This document shows positions 33,159 to 42,033 of a DNA stretch of 64,000 nt, one piece after another. Position numbers and translations under genes: made by a program. The notes under the pieces were generated by a model that did not search any database, was not told where the DNA came from, and was given only the letters and a program-made list of their open reading frames with translations. The first letter of the stretch is position 1. Each line of letters opens with the position of its first letter. The DNA is taken from assembly GCA_039030555.1 (NCBI GenBank), contig JBCCDY010000022.1, forward strand, positions 8,108 through 72,107, given 5' to 3'. Source of the stretch: JBCCDY01 sp039030555. GTDB taxonomy: Bacteria; Bacteroidota; Bacteroidia; Cytophagales; Cyclobacteriaceae.

Positions 33159-33732
33159 TCGAGTAAAGAACCTTAGCAGAGAGTTGCTTTCAGATCATTG
33201 GTATACACTTGAAAAAGTGACGTATGATTTTCAACTCAATAATGGCAATTGGCAGACTCAAACCAGAGAAGCTTATGACAGGGGGAATGGAGCGACCATT
33301 TTGTTATACAACAAAGAAAAAGTGACTGTAATTCTCACCAGTCAATTCCGACTTCCTACCTATCTTAATGGTAATGAAAGCGGATTTTTGATTGAAGCTT
33401 GCGCAGGTTTATTGGACAAGGAAAAGCCCGAAGACTGTATTAAAAAAGAAGTGGAAGAAGAGACTGGATATAGGCTCGAAAAGGTAGAAAAGATTTTTGA
33501 ATCGTATATGTCACCAGGATCTGTTACTGAGATTCTTTATTTCTTCATTGCTGAATATTCAGAGGATATGAAAGTAAGCAAAGGTGGAGGGCTTGAAACG
33601 GAACAAGAAAACATTGAAGTAATTGAATTACCATTCTCCAAGGCATTCGACATGATAAAGAGTGGTGAAATCAGAGATGGTAAAACCATCATGCTGCTTC
33701 AATACCTTAAGATTGAAAATATACTAACATAA
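33148..33732 (+). CDS. nudK: NudK-like NUDIX hydrolase (GDP-mannose pyrophosphatase)
   Basis: From the ATG at 33148 this 194-residue protein matches GDP-mannose pyrophosphatases along its length: WYTLEKVTYDF, YDRGNGATILLYN, the NGNESGFLIEACAGLLD element and the NUDIX box GLLDKEKPEDCIKKEVEEET-GY. The end has GEIRDGKTIMLLQYL. The known reaction splits GDP-mannose and similar sugar nucleotides. The start overlaps the preceding gene, so the Crp, DUF4406 and NudK-like genes form a likely operon of nucleotide-linked functions. Confidence 0.88.
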   Translation: MQNNRVKNLSRELLSDHWYTLEKVTYDFQLNNGNWQTQTREAYDRGNGATILLYNKEKVTVILTSQFRLPTYLNGNESGFLIEACAGLLDKEKPEDCIKKEVEEETGYRLEKVEKIFESYMSPGSVTEILYFFIAEYSEDMKVSKGGGLETEQENIEVIELPFSKAFDMIKSGEIRDGKTIMLLQYLKIENILT

Positions 33733-33764
33733 ATGAGTCTAATATTTACTTTCATTCGTGACTA

Positions 33765-33838
33765 ATTGCCAATTCGTATGATATCCGATGTATAAAGAAT
33801 ATGAAAAGTCTAGCTTACAGATGATAGCTGCAAGATAT
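33765..33838 (+). other. Degenerate attC-like remnant
   Basis: The stretch ATGAAAAGTCTAGCTTAC at 33801-33818, continuing AGATGATAGCTG, repeats the right arm of attC-like site 3 (27929-27951) with few changes. The left arm is only weakly preserved (GATATCCGATGTA), and the GTT has become GAT. It looks like a dead site left from a longer array. Confidence 0.5.
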
Positions 33839-33863
33839 ACTCCATTACCAAACAGATATTTAA

Positions 33864-34691
33864 ATGACTAAGGAGAACAAAATAACGTTTACACTCAATA
33901 ACAGATTGAAAATGCCATCTATTGGCATGGGTGTACTTTTTGTTAAAAATGATGGCGAAGTAGAAAGTGCAGTGACTTCTGCTCTCAATTCCGGATATAG
34001 AAAAATAGATACCGCCTCGGCTTACCAAAATGAAGAAGGGGTTGGAAGGGCTATCCGAAAAAGTGACATTTCCAGAGAAGATATCTTTTTAGCGACCAAA
34101 GTATGGAATACCGAACAAGGGTATGACCAAACATTGCTTGCCTTTGAACAGAGCTTAAAAAAGCTACAAACAGATTATGTAGACCTATATCTAGTTCACT
34201 GGCCTGTTAAGTCCAAATACAAAGAGACATATCGAGCCATGGAACAGATCTATTCCAATGGTAAAGCAAAAGCCATTGGAGTATGCAATTTCAGCATTGA
34301 ACAATTAGAAGATTTGATGGAGCATGCCGAAGTGATTCCTTCCGTCAATCAAGTTGAAATGCATCCTCATTTAAGTCAGAATGAATTACTGACATTTGCT
34401 AAAACACACAACATCCAATTAGAAGCCTGGAGACCCATTATGATGGGTGAGGTTATGGATATTCCTGAATTGATAGAAATTGGAGAAACACATAAAAAGT
34501 CACCCGTTCAAATCACGCTAAAATGGTTGATCCAAAGGGGTGTAGCAGTTATACCCAAATCAGTAACAGAGAAAAGAATCCGGAAGAATTTTGAAATATT
34601 TGACTTTGAACTAACCACTGAACAGATAGACATAATAGAAGGACTCAATCAGAATAGGCACCTCGGTGAAGATTTATCACATATAGAATAG
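33864..34691 (+). CDS. Aldo-keto reductase
   Basis: This 275-residue cytoplasmic enzyme has the complete aldo-keto reductase tetrad: D49 and Y54 (IDTASAYQNE), K79 (LATKVWN) and H112 (YLVHWPV). The NADPH site shows VIPKSVTEKRIRKN near the C-terminus. It resembles the 2,5-diketo-gluconate reductase group of about 270-280 residues. The substrate cannot be predicted from the sequence. It is 26 bp upstream of a RibD-type deaminase gene on the same strand. Confidence 0.9.
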   Translation: MTKENKITFTLNNRLKMPSIGMGVLFVKNDGEVESAVTSALNSGYRKIDTASAYQNEEGVGRAIRKSDISREDIFLATKVWNTEQGYDQTLLAFEQSLKKLQTDYVDLYLVHWPVKSKYKETYRAMEQIYSNGKAKAIGVCNFSIEQLEDLMEHAEVIPSVNQVEMHPHLSQNELLTFAKTHNIQLEAWRPIMMGEVMDIPELIEIGETHKKSPVQITLKWLIQRGVAVIPKSVTEKRIRKNFEIFDFELTTEQIDIIEGLNQNRHLGEDLSHIE

Positions 34692-34717
34692 CTACAGATA
34701 GAGTACAACATACAACA

Positions 34718-35158
34718 ATGACCCCAGAAGAAGTGAGTAATTTCATGAAAGAGGCTATCAAAGAAGGTCGAAAGGCGCTTCCAAGGTGTATTCCAAATCC
34801 ACCCGTTGGATGTGTTATTGTTGAAAATGGAGAAATTATATCTCGTGGACATACACAAACACCGGGCGAAGATCATGCGGAAGCTGCAGCGATAAAAAGA
34901 TTAAAAAACTATGATTTCTCTGAATCTTACTTGTTTGTCACTCTGGAGCCGTGTTCGTTTCATGGACGAACTCCTTCCTGTGCAAAAAGGATCTCAAAAG
35001 AAGGTTTTAAAAAGGTATTTGCTGGAATCGTTGATCCGGATAAAAGAAATAATGGGAAAGGCATTAAAATATTACAAGAGGCTAATATTGAAGTAGAAAC
35101 AAATATACTAAGAGATATTATAGAAGCAGATTTGGAAAACTATTTGAATAAATCTTAA
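34718..35158 (+). CDS. Stand-alone RibD-type deaminase
   Basis: This 146-residue protein has the zinc deaminase motifs: HAE in GEDHAEAAA and the PCSFHGRTPSC block that is diagnostic of the riboflavin-specific deaminase domain (RibD N-terminus). The start NPPVGCVIVENG also fits. The usual reductase domain is absent and the protein ends after the deaminase fold (about residue 140). It could deaminate the riboflavin precursor pyrimidine or a related compound. No other riboflavin gene is nearby. Confidence 0.82.
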   Translation: MTPEEVSNFMKEAIKEGRKALPRCIPNPPVGCVIVENGEIISRGHTQTPGEDHAEAAAIKRLKNYDFSESYLFVTLEPCSFHGRTPSCAKRISKEGFKKVFAGIVDPDKRNNGKGIKILQEANIEVETNILRDIIEADLENYLNKS

Positions 35159-35216
35159 CACCCGTGATAACATTATAAAAATCCATTTACGTACTCATTC
35201 ATTTCATAGCTGCTGT

Positions 35217-35453
35217 ATGCTAAGCCTATCCTGTGTGCAATCCTGCCATCACGAAGAGCTGGTGGCCGATTCTATTTACGTCAACAAGCGTGTATTGCTG
35301 TGTATTTTATCTGGTAAAATTGAGTTTGATTTCGAGGACGGAATGCAGACCATCGCTCCTACAATTAGTACAACTGCTCTTTCACTCAATAGTAATAGAC
35401 ATCAGGAACAAAGTACATTTTGCGAATTATCTATCAATAATATTGAAAAATAA
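35217..35453 (+). pseudogene. Possible remnant of an AraC-type regulator
   Basis: These 78 codons resemble the start of AraC-type sensing domains (CHHEELVADSIYVNKRVLL-CILSG, then IEFDFEDG). After about residue 45 the similarity fades, and there is no DNA-binding part. The frame ends 63 bp before the next gene. I call it a decayed regulator gene, but a short genuine protein is not excluded. Confidence 0.4.
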
Positions 35454-35516
35454 TTAATGTTAATATTTTAAATAATTAATATTTAATCTTATCATCGTTT
35501 ATTAATTAAAATACGA

Positions 35517-36218
35517 ATGACATCCAGAAATTTACTACGCGCTACTGTGATATGCTTATGTTTTAACGCCTCTTACGCACAGGAAATTCCGGATGAGGAT
35601 CAGCTGGGAGCATGGTATATGTATTTTTTCAATAAACAGTTCGAAAACAGTCGATTTGGTATTCAGGGGGATTATCAGTTTAGATTCTGGGATTTTGGAA
35701 GTGATCTGGAGCAAATATTATTGCGTACCGGGCTTACCTACGATCCTAAAAATGCAGATATACTATTCACTTTTGGTTATGCTCATATAACAAGCGGTAC
35801 TTTTGGTGAAAGTAGCCGTACAACAACGGAAAACCGTATGTATCAAGAAGCTCTTTTTCCACAAAAAATAGGCTCCCGGATATTACTTAATCACAGGATA
35901 CGATATGAGCAACGATGGGTTGAAGATCAGGACTTTAGAACACGATATAGGTATAACCTTTTCATTAATATCCCCGTGAACGATACCAAGCTGGATAAGG
36001 GGGTAGTATATGCAGCTCTTTACAATGAAATCTTCATAAATGGTCAGACGGATATTGGTGATGGAAGAACCGTTCAGCTTTTTGACCGTAACAGAACTTA
36101 TCTAGGTGCAGGTTATGGCATCCTGAAAAACTTAAGGATACAGTTGGGCTGGATGAGACAGGCGACTGTAAACTTTGCCAAAAATCAGGCTCAATTCAGT
36201 TTGCATCATAACTTTTAA
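35517..36218 (+). CDS. DUF2490 outer-membrane beta-barrel protein
   Basis: This 233-residue protein has a signal peptide (about 1-21, ending SYAQ). Amphipathic beta strands follow, with LGAWYMYFFNKQF at the start, QGDYQFRFWDFGSDLEQILLRTGL and LNHRIRYEQRWV inside, and an aromatic end (QAQFSLHHNF). These match DUF2490 proteins, which are predicted outer-membrane barrels of unknown function. The upstream 60 bases are extremely AT-rich. Confidence 0.85.
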   Translation: MTSRNLLRATVICLCFNASYAQEIPDEDQLGAWYMYFFNKQFENSRFGIQGDYQFRFWDFGSDLEQILLRTGLTYDPKNADILFTFGYAHITSGTFGESSRTTTENRMYQEALFPQKIGSRILLNHRIRYEQRWVEDQDFRTRYRYNLFINIPVNDTKLDKGVVYAALYNEIFINGQTDIGDGRTVQLFDRNRTYLGAGYGILKNLRIQLGWMRQATVNFAKNQAQFSLHHNF

Positions 36219-36301
36219 AGCTGTGTGTTTAAAGCTCACAAATAAAATTCTTGCCCAGATTTCAATACATGCTTATCTAAAAATCGATCTCAGCAAAAAG
36301 A

Positions 36302-36694
36302 TTATCGCTTTTGACCTTTTGCGTTTAGTGTTCTTCCCGACGCTTTGATCGTTCCCGACATTTCGTTTCCGGTAACCTCCATAACGTAATTAGCCTGTAA
36401 ACTCCCTCTTGGGGATTGAATTTTACTTTTCCACCTAAGTTGATTATCCTCTTTGGTTATCGAGAAAGTGTCTTTTTCTGTTTGACCCATATATTTCCCA
36501 TCAACAAACGTGATTTCGAGCTGGTTCTCTCTATTTCCCCTCGGGGTATTGACGCTCATATCCCAGATCCCGACAATATCTTCTGTCTGAATATTGGACC
36601 TCGATTGAGCGTATGAAGGGCTTGTATTGCTTGCTTTGGGAGAAGAGCAGCTGATCAGTAGAAATACCAAAAGATAAATTGACTTCATTTTCAT
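36302..36694 (-). CDS. Small lipoprotein
   Basis: This 130-residue protein has a lipoprotein signal ending LLISCSSPK. The mature part is beta-rich with DIVGIWDMSVNTPRG near the start, LEITFVDGKYMGQTEKD in the middle and MSGTIKASGR near the end. This 'GxWd...G...F.G...' layout is common in small Bacteroidota lipoproteins and resembles lipocalin-like folds. It is monocistronic. The exact function is unknown. Confidence 0.65.
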   Translation of the reverse strand: MKMKSIYLLVFLLISCSSPKASNTSPSYAQSRSNIQTEDIVGIWDMSVNTPRGNRENQLEITFVDGKYMGQTEKDTFSITKEDNQLRWKSKIQSPRGSLQANYVMEVTGNEMSGTIKASGRTLNAKGQKR

Positions 36695-36878
36695 TTTTTA
36701 GGTAATGCTATGAAAGAAGGTCTCTAACCACAAAAAGACTCTACCAGTAGCCTGTTTTCATCTACCAATAGAGATGTCTTTCTCAGATTAAAAGAAATTA
36801 GATATTGTTAGGAAGTGCTTTGATTATTGCGAGTAGAGTGAAATTAAAATATCAGTTGAAAAGTCAACATTCACATCA

Positions 36879-37247
36879 ATGCGACCTGTTCAGAAATTAG
36901 CTTATAAAATACATCCTAAAAGAACCATCGGAAGGCATATAGAGCTGTTGGTGGATGGCGAACCTCTTTTAGATCTATTAGAAAATTCAATTCCTCCAGA
37001 ATCCGGAGAAGAGCACTGGAGGGAAAAAAGAGATACCAAAGTCGTAAGAGATGAGCTAATAACATCATTTAAAAATCCAGGAGAGTATGGAATATTGACA
37101 TGCGCACATTATGAGATGGTAGAAGATACTTCATCGAAAAAGATCAAGGTGACGCACAAAGAGGATACGGTACCTTGGACAGTTAAATCTCCGGGATCAG
37201 ACTTCCATTACACCAATAATGAAACTATGGATTTCAAATTTCATTAG
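36879..37247 (+). CDS. Small protein of unknown function
   Basis: This 122-residue protein has no signal or membrane segment. It contains HIELLVDGEPLLDLLENSI and a central GEYGILTCAHYEM segment, a layout that suggests a small alpha-beta protein. The C-terminus is polar. I do not recognise the family. It stands alone, with 69 bp to the converging gene. Codon use resembles the neighbouring genes. Confidence 0.55.
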   Translation: MRPVQKLAYKIHPKRTIGRHIELLVDGEPLLDLLENSIPPESGEEHWREKRDTKVVRDELITSFKNPGEYGILTCAHYEMVEDTSSKKIKVTHKEDTVPWTVKSPGSDFHYTNNETMDFKFH

Positions 37248-37315
37248 CCTCATTATAAAAAAATGATCCTTAAACTTGTAGCGCCTCAATAAGAAAGGTT
37301 AGCCACGAATTAGAT

Positions 37316-37825
37316 TCACATAATCGATTTCATAATCATCTTCATGGCCTCGATAGCCTGATCTTCGTTTTCATACCCCCTACCCATAGTAGTCAACAAC
37401 CAAGGGCGAGCTTCTTCATCTACAAAAACAGTCACATCAAATGATCCACTGGATTTATCATGATTCATTTGGGCTGTAAAACCTCCAAGCTCAACTGTTT
37501 TAAAATGAACGTCATCATCTTCGTATTCTTTAGGGGCATTTTCAAGGGCTTTTATTTGTCCATTTATGAATTCGGGGTTATCCGGGTAAGCATTCAAACG
37601 GAAAGAAAAATAGTCTTCAACTCCTTTATTGTAATAGGCAGCAAGACTATAGTTCTTTTCACCATTTACTTTAACTGATTCTACTTCAGGTTTTTGAGAA
37701 AGCTTGAACCCGATTACTTCTTCCGGTATTTTATCTACCAACTCATCATAAACACTCTGCGCTTTTAAAACAGTTGTGCACACAAAAAAGATTAATATCA
37801 TTAACCTTAATCTTGAAGATTTCAT
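37316..37825 (-). CDS. Exported protein of unknown function
   Basis: This 169-residue protein has a signal peptide (about 1-22, ending VLKAQ). The mature part is acidic with alternating strands and helices (VNGEKNYSLAAYYNKG, VELGGFTAQMNHDKSSGS, EAMKMIMKSIM) and resembles small periplasmic proteins with a cystatin- or NTF2-like size. No motif is recognised. It lies 15 bp after the nagB gene on the same strand, so it is probably co-transcribed with it. Confidence 0.6.
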   Translation of the reverse strand: MKSSRLRLMILIFFVCTTVLKAQSVYDELVDKIPEEVIGFKLSQKPEVESVKVNGEKNYSLAAYYNKGVEDYFSFRLNAYPDNPEFINGQIKALENAPKEYEDDDVHFKTVELGGFTAQMNHDKSSGSFDVTVFVDEEARPWLLTTMGRGYENEDQAIEAMKMIMKSIM

Positions 37826-37840
37826 GACTTTTTATTTATA

Positions 37841-38650
37841 CTATTTTGAAGGAAACTTCTTGTGATTCAATTGTTCAATATCTTTAAAATACTCAACAGT
37901 TTCAACCTTCAATTCCATAGTTGACGGCTCATCACAAACCAGGATGGCTTTGGGGTGCATTTGAATAACGGAAGCCGGCCACATATGACTTACAGAACCT
38001 TCCACAATGTTTCTCAAAGCCCTTGCTTTATTATAACCAGTAATGATGATTAGTACTTCACCGGCATCCATGACCGTCCCCACTCCTACTGTTAAAGCTT
38101 GTGTGGGAACTTTAGAAATATCACCATCAAAAAAGCGTGAATTAGCCAGGATTGTGTTGTAGCTCAGGGTTTTTATCCTTGTACGGGAAGAAAGTGAAGA
38201 ACCTGGCTCATTAAAAGCAATATGACCATCTTGCCCAACTCCAGCGAGGAATAGATCAATACCTCCAAACTGAGTGATCTTTTTTTCATAAGCTTGACAC
38301 TCCTTATCTAAATCTTGGGCATTACCATTCGGAATATGTAAATTTTCTTTTTTGAAATCGGTATGGGCAAAGAGTTGTTCTTGCATGAAAGTATGATAGC
38401 TTTCGGGGTGCCCTTCTGGTAACCCAACGTATTCGTCCATATTGAACGTAAGCACATTTTTGAAAGATATATGACCTGTCTTATTTCTTTCGATCAACTC
38501 CTTATAAGTTGGTATCGGGGAAGACCCTGTCGGCAATCCGAGGGTAAAAGGCTCGTCTTTGTTGGTTACGTAACCTTTGATTCGATCAACAACGTGATCA
38601 GCTACCCATTTTCCTACTTCATTTTCGTTGCTTTTAATTATGATCCTCAT
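37841..38650 (-). CDS. nagB: Glucosamine-6-phosphate deaminase
   Basis: This 269-residue enzyme converts glucosamine-6-phosphate to fructose-6-phosphate and ammonia. The catalytic residues are all present at the expected numbers: D72 (NMDEYVGL), D141 and H143 (GVGQDGHIAFNEPG) and E148. The phosphate-binding start LPTGSSPIPTYKEL and the C-terminal HPKAILVCDEPS also fit. The length equals the usual 266-270. It allows use of amino sugars or recycling of cell wall. It leads a two-gene unit with the exported protein at 37316. Confidence 0.96.
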   Translation of the reverse strand: MRIIIKSNENEVGKWVADHVVDRIKGYVTNKDEPFTLGLPTGSSPIPTYKELIERNKTGHISFKNVLTFNMDEYVGLPEGHPESYHTFMQEQLFAHTDFKKENLHIPNGNAQDLDKECQAYEKKITQFGGIDLFLAGVGQDGHIAFNEPGSSLSSRTRIKTLSYNTILANSRFFDGDISKVPTQALTVGVGTVMDAGEVLIIITGYNKARALRNIVEGSVSHMWPASVIQMHPKAILVCDEPSTMELKVETVEYFKDIEQLNHKKFPSK

Positions 38651-38778
38651 GGCTTTCTATTCCTGATCTAATTTAAGTAATGCTAACCTGGCATTAAAGG
38701 CTTTTGCTTTAGATTAGTAAGGACTTTCGTAAGCTTATTGGATATATTTTCGTTAAATTGAATATCCCACAAAAGTTT

Positions 38779-39234
38779 ATGAACATGAAAGAGAGCACAG
38801 TAGTAGAGTCTTTCGATATTCATCACGACCTGCAAATAAACACTTCTCCGAAAAAAGTATTTGATGCGATATCCATGCCGAAGCATCTGATTAACTGGTG
38901 GCCTGAAAAATGTACGGGAAAACCTGGGTTGAATTCAGAATACAATTTCCATTTTACTGATGAATATAACTGGTATGGAAAAGTCAGCAAATGTGAACCT
39001 AATACTGCTTTTCATATTAAAATGACCAAGGCCGATGAAGACTGGAATCCTACTTCATTTGGGTTCGACCTAATTGAAGATAATGGGAAAGCACTAGTCA
39101 AGTTTTGGCATAGAGGATGGCCTGAATGCAATGACCACTTTAGAAGGTCGTCTTTTTGCTGGGCACTTCTACTTAAAGGGCTAAAAGATTATGTAGAGAA
39201 AAACATAATTATTCCTTTTGAGGAGAGAAGTTAA
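38779..39234 (+). CDS. SRPBCC (AHSA1-like) domain protein
   Basis: From the ATG at 38779 this 151-residue protein has the SRPBCC opening LQINTSPKKVFDAISMPKHLINWWPEKC, a beta-sheet core and the end helix FCWALLLKGLKDYVEKN. Such proteins bind hydrophobic ligands or help Hsp90 in other organisms. A TTG start 21 bases upstream is possible but less likely. It ends eight bases before the converging TonB-type gene. Cytoplasmic; the role is unknown. Confidence 0.78.
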   Translation: MNMKESTVVESFDIHHDLQINTSPKKVFDAISMPKHLINWWPEKCTGKPGLNSEYNFHFTDEYNWYGKVSKCEPNTAFHIKMTKADEDWNPTSFGFDLIEDNGKALVKFWHRGWPECNDHFRRSSFCWALLLKGLKDYVEKNIIIPFEERS

Positions 39235-39241
39235 GCGCCAA

Positions 39242-42004
39242 TTATCTTTCTGTTTTTATATCTAATTCATTTCCAAACGCCCCTATCCTAAAATAGAAAG
39301 AAAATAGCAAGTATCTGTTTAGCGTATTGAAGTTACGCTCCTGTACAAAATTTGAATTGCTTGTTCTTGAAAGGCCTACATTTTCATTCAGAAGATCAAA
39401 TACTTCCACCTTAAACTGAGCCCGGTTGTCCTTAAGAAAGCTTTTAGCTAAATAAGTATTCAGTAGAGAAATATTTTGTGTAGTTGGAAAAGCACTACCT
39501 CTATTTCGCTCGTAATTGAAGTTAACTCCCAGTTCCCAATGCTTTGCAAAAGAATAAATAACATCTGCATAATACTCTGTTTTGAAAAACTGCTGATCTA
39601 AATCCGAATCCAGAGCATAACGGGTTGTAGTTTTATTAAAACGAGTGCCTACTAACCAATCTATTTTTTCTTTTTTCCTGTTTTCAATTTCAAACTTTAT
39701 GGATGGAGAAAATCTTCTGGTCACATTTTCCTGCTCATTTAGGAACACTATTCCTTTTTCAAAATCGACGGTTGGAGCCAAGTTAAATTTGACCTTTAAT
39801 GGTCTCACCGGGCTGGAAAGATTTAAAAACACATTTAATCTAACATTCTCGTCCGTATTAACTGGCATAATAATCTGTTGAAGTTGATCATCAATAATCC
39901 TTGAATTCACTATTCTATTTGCGGTATATAGGGTACGAACGGAAGAAAACAGAGTCAGAAAATTGAATTGATCAAACAAATTATAGTTAAGGCTTAATTC
40001 ATGGGTGTACTCAGGGTTTAAGTCTGGATTCCCAACATAGGTTTGAATTGGATTAGAGTTATCTATAACAGGTTGTAACTGTTGAATGGAAGGTTCTTGA
40101 ACTCTGGTAGAATAGGAAGCTTGTAATCGTTGTCCAGTTCTAATATCCCAATTGTAGCTTACCGATGGTAAAACATTCAGAAATGTTTGATTAATCGTAA
40201 CATTCTCATTTTCAATTTCTCCTTTCAGCGTGGCGTTTTCAACTATAGCTCCTAAAGAAATATTTGTTTTCTTACGATTCCATTTAAACCTTACCCCTCC
40301 CTCAGAAACATCATAATTTCTTTCAAATATTCTACTTAACTCATCATTAAGTAAGAATTCGGAGTCTTGAAAGTCGAAAAAAGCCTTATTGAATGAATTG
40401 AACTGACTTGTTCTTCCCAGAAGAAATTCAAGATATTTGCCTTTACCTAGTGGCTCTGTGTAGTTCAAATTCGCATTATAATTTATTGGGCTATCGGATT
40501 GATCTTGCAGCTGATTGATTTCTAGAGTAGTTTCTTCTTCACTAAAGAATCCGTTCGATGAACGGATCTGGTTATCTCTATTAGAAGGTAAGTAATCAAA
40601 GTCGAAGGTAGCCACCATGAATCTACCAGGTCTTTTAAAACGATGCCTAACACTTACTTCTGTATTCAGATTAATAATATGTTCTGTGTTTTCGTTCTGA
40701 CGTTCACTTGAATTACTGAGGTTTGATTGTGCGTCAAATGTTTCTGAAAAACTATTTTCAAATTGTTCTCCTTTGTTAGCTTTTAAATTCGTCTTTAAAA
40801 TGAGTTCGGTACTTTCGTTTAAATCACTGTAAACTTTAAAGTTCAATAAATGACTTGAAAAGCTCGTTTTCCGCTGTGTGTTCTCTCTGGTTTCAAAAAT
40901 TTCACCATTAAGAAAGTTTTGTCTTAACAAGCTTATGTTAGGATTATTTTCTACATGATTAATACGATAATTAGTATTGATTTCCACAGTTTCTTTCGGT
41001 TCAAAATTAAAATTCACCCCAGCCGATTGAGCAGTCCTTACCCCAACATTTTGCCCAGATTGATTTCCAGGCGATAATTGGTAAAAAAAGCCTCCACCCC
41101 CACTGAGTAATTCTTGAATTCCCCCTGCAAAATTGATTTGATCTTCCAACGAAAATGTTTCCTGGTTAATGTTATTTGCATTACCTATCGCAGATAATTG
41201 AAGGTCCTCGGAGAAACGATTATAATTAGCCTTTCCTAAATAACGATCATCTGTTCCGTATCCTCCCAAAACAGAGCCAAAATAGCCTTGTTTCTTATCC
41301 TCCTTCAAAGAGAGATTGATGGTTTTCTTACTGTTCCCATCATCCACACCCGTAAACTCGGCGATTTCTGAAGCTTTATCGAAAACCTGAACGTTTTCAA
41401 TAACATTGGCGGGAAGACTTTTAGTTGCCATTTTAGGGTCATCTCCAAAGAACTCTTTACCATCTACCAAAACCCTTGCTACTTTTTCGCCGTGCGCCCT
41501 GATTGAGCCATCACGCTCTACCTGGACACCGGGGAGCTTCCGAAGCAGATCTTCTACCACAGCGTTTTCCTTTGTTTTGAAAGCATCTGCATTGTATTGA
41601 ACGGTGTCGCCCTTGATTTCAATAGGAATTCTGTAGTCAGAAACCTCTACTTCTTCTAGAATCGTTTTTTCTTCGGATAATTCCACGATACCAAGATCTA
41701 AAGACTCTTTCAAGCTTAGTGCCTTTTGATACTTTTCAAACCCTAAAAAGGTGATCTGAAATATATAATCCCCTGGCTTTACTTTTTTCAATAAAAATTC
41801 TCCTTCTGAGTTAGACGAAGTGTAGGAATACAAAACAGAATCCTGATTTTCAAGCAATACCACCGTTGCTTGAGGAAGTACAGATCCATTTTCATCTTGA
41901 ATTATCCCAGATATTGAAAAAGTCTTTTCCTGAGCCTCAGCTTGAAAAAAACTCAGGAAGGCCAGAAGCATAATAAATACTTCTTTTAATCTATTTTGAA
42001 GCAT
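39242..42004 (-). CDS. TonB receptor-like outer-membrane barrel
   Basis: From the ATG at 42004 this 920-residue protein has a signal peptide ending FQAEAQ. A CarboxypepD-like domain (ISGIIQDENGSVLPQATVVLLEN) at about 25-110 comes next, then a plug with LLRKLPGVQVERDGSIRAHGE and VLVDGKEFFGDDPKMATKSLPA. A large barrel closes the protein. The plug pattern fits the OMP_b-brl family receptors that pair with GLPGLI proteins. It follows a GLPGLI gene by 29 bp, so they likely act together at the outer membrane. Substrate unknown. Confidence 0.88.
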   Translation of the reverse strand: MLQNRLKEVFIMLLAFLSFFQAEAQEKTFSISGIIQDENGSVLPQATVVLLENQDSVLYSYTSSNSEGEFLLKKVKPGDYIFQITFLGFEKYQKALSLKESLDLGIVELSEEKTILEEVEVSDYRIPIEIKGDTVQYNADAFKTKENAVVEDLLRKLPGVQVERDGSIRAHGEKVARVLVDGKEFFGDDPKMATKSLPANVIENVQVFDKASEIAEFTGVDDGNSKKTINLSLKEDKKQGYFGSVLGGYGTDDRYLGKANYNRFSEDLQLSAIGNANNINQETFSLEDQINFAGGIQELLSGGGGFFYQLSPGNQSGQNVGVRTAQSAGVNFNFEPKETVEINTNYRINHVENNPNISLLRQNFLNGEIFETRENTQRKTSFSSHLLNFKVYSDLNESTELILKTNLKANKGEQFENSFSETFDAQSNLSNSSERQNENTEHIINLNTEVSVRHRFKRPGRFMVATFDFDYLPSNRDNQIRSSNGFFSEEETTLEINQLQDQSDSPINYNANLNYTEPLGKGKYLEFLLGRTSQFNSFNKAFFDFQDSEFLLNDELSRIFERNYDVSEGGVRFKWNRKKTNISLGAIVENATLKGEIENENVTINQTFLNVLPSVSYNWDIRTGQRLQASYSTRVQEPSIQQLQPVIDNSNPIQTYVGNPDLNPEYTHELSLNYNLFDQFNFLTLFSSVRTLYTANRIVNSRIIDDQLQQIIMPVNTDENVRLNVFLNLSSPVRPLKVKFNLAPTVDFEKGIVFLNEQENVTRRFSPSIKFEIENRKKEKIDWLVGTRFNKTTTRYALDSDLDQQFFKTEYYADVIYSFAKHWELGVNFNYERNRGSAFPTTQNISLLNTYLAKSFLKDNRAQFKVEVFDLLNENVGLSRTSNSNFVQERNFNTLNRYLLFSFYFRIGAFGNELDIKTER

Positions 42005-42033
42005 TATATCTTGAAACAAGTTCTGAATGATCC

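Noticed and set aside
24821..35158. Search for an integron integrase or other recombinase in or beside the array
   Set aside because: No frame with tyrosine-recombinase R...HxxR...Y motifs or with a DDE or serine-recombinase pattern was seen in the window.
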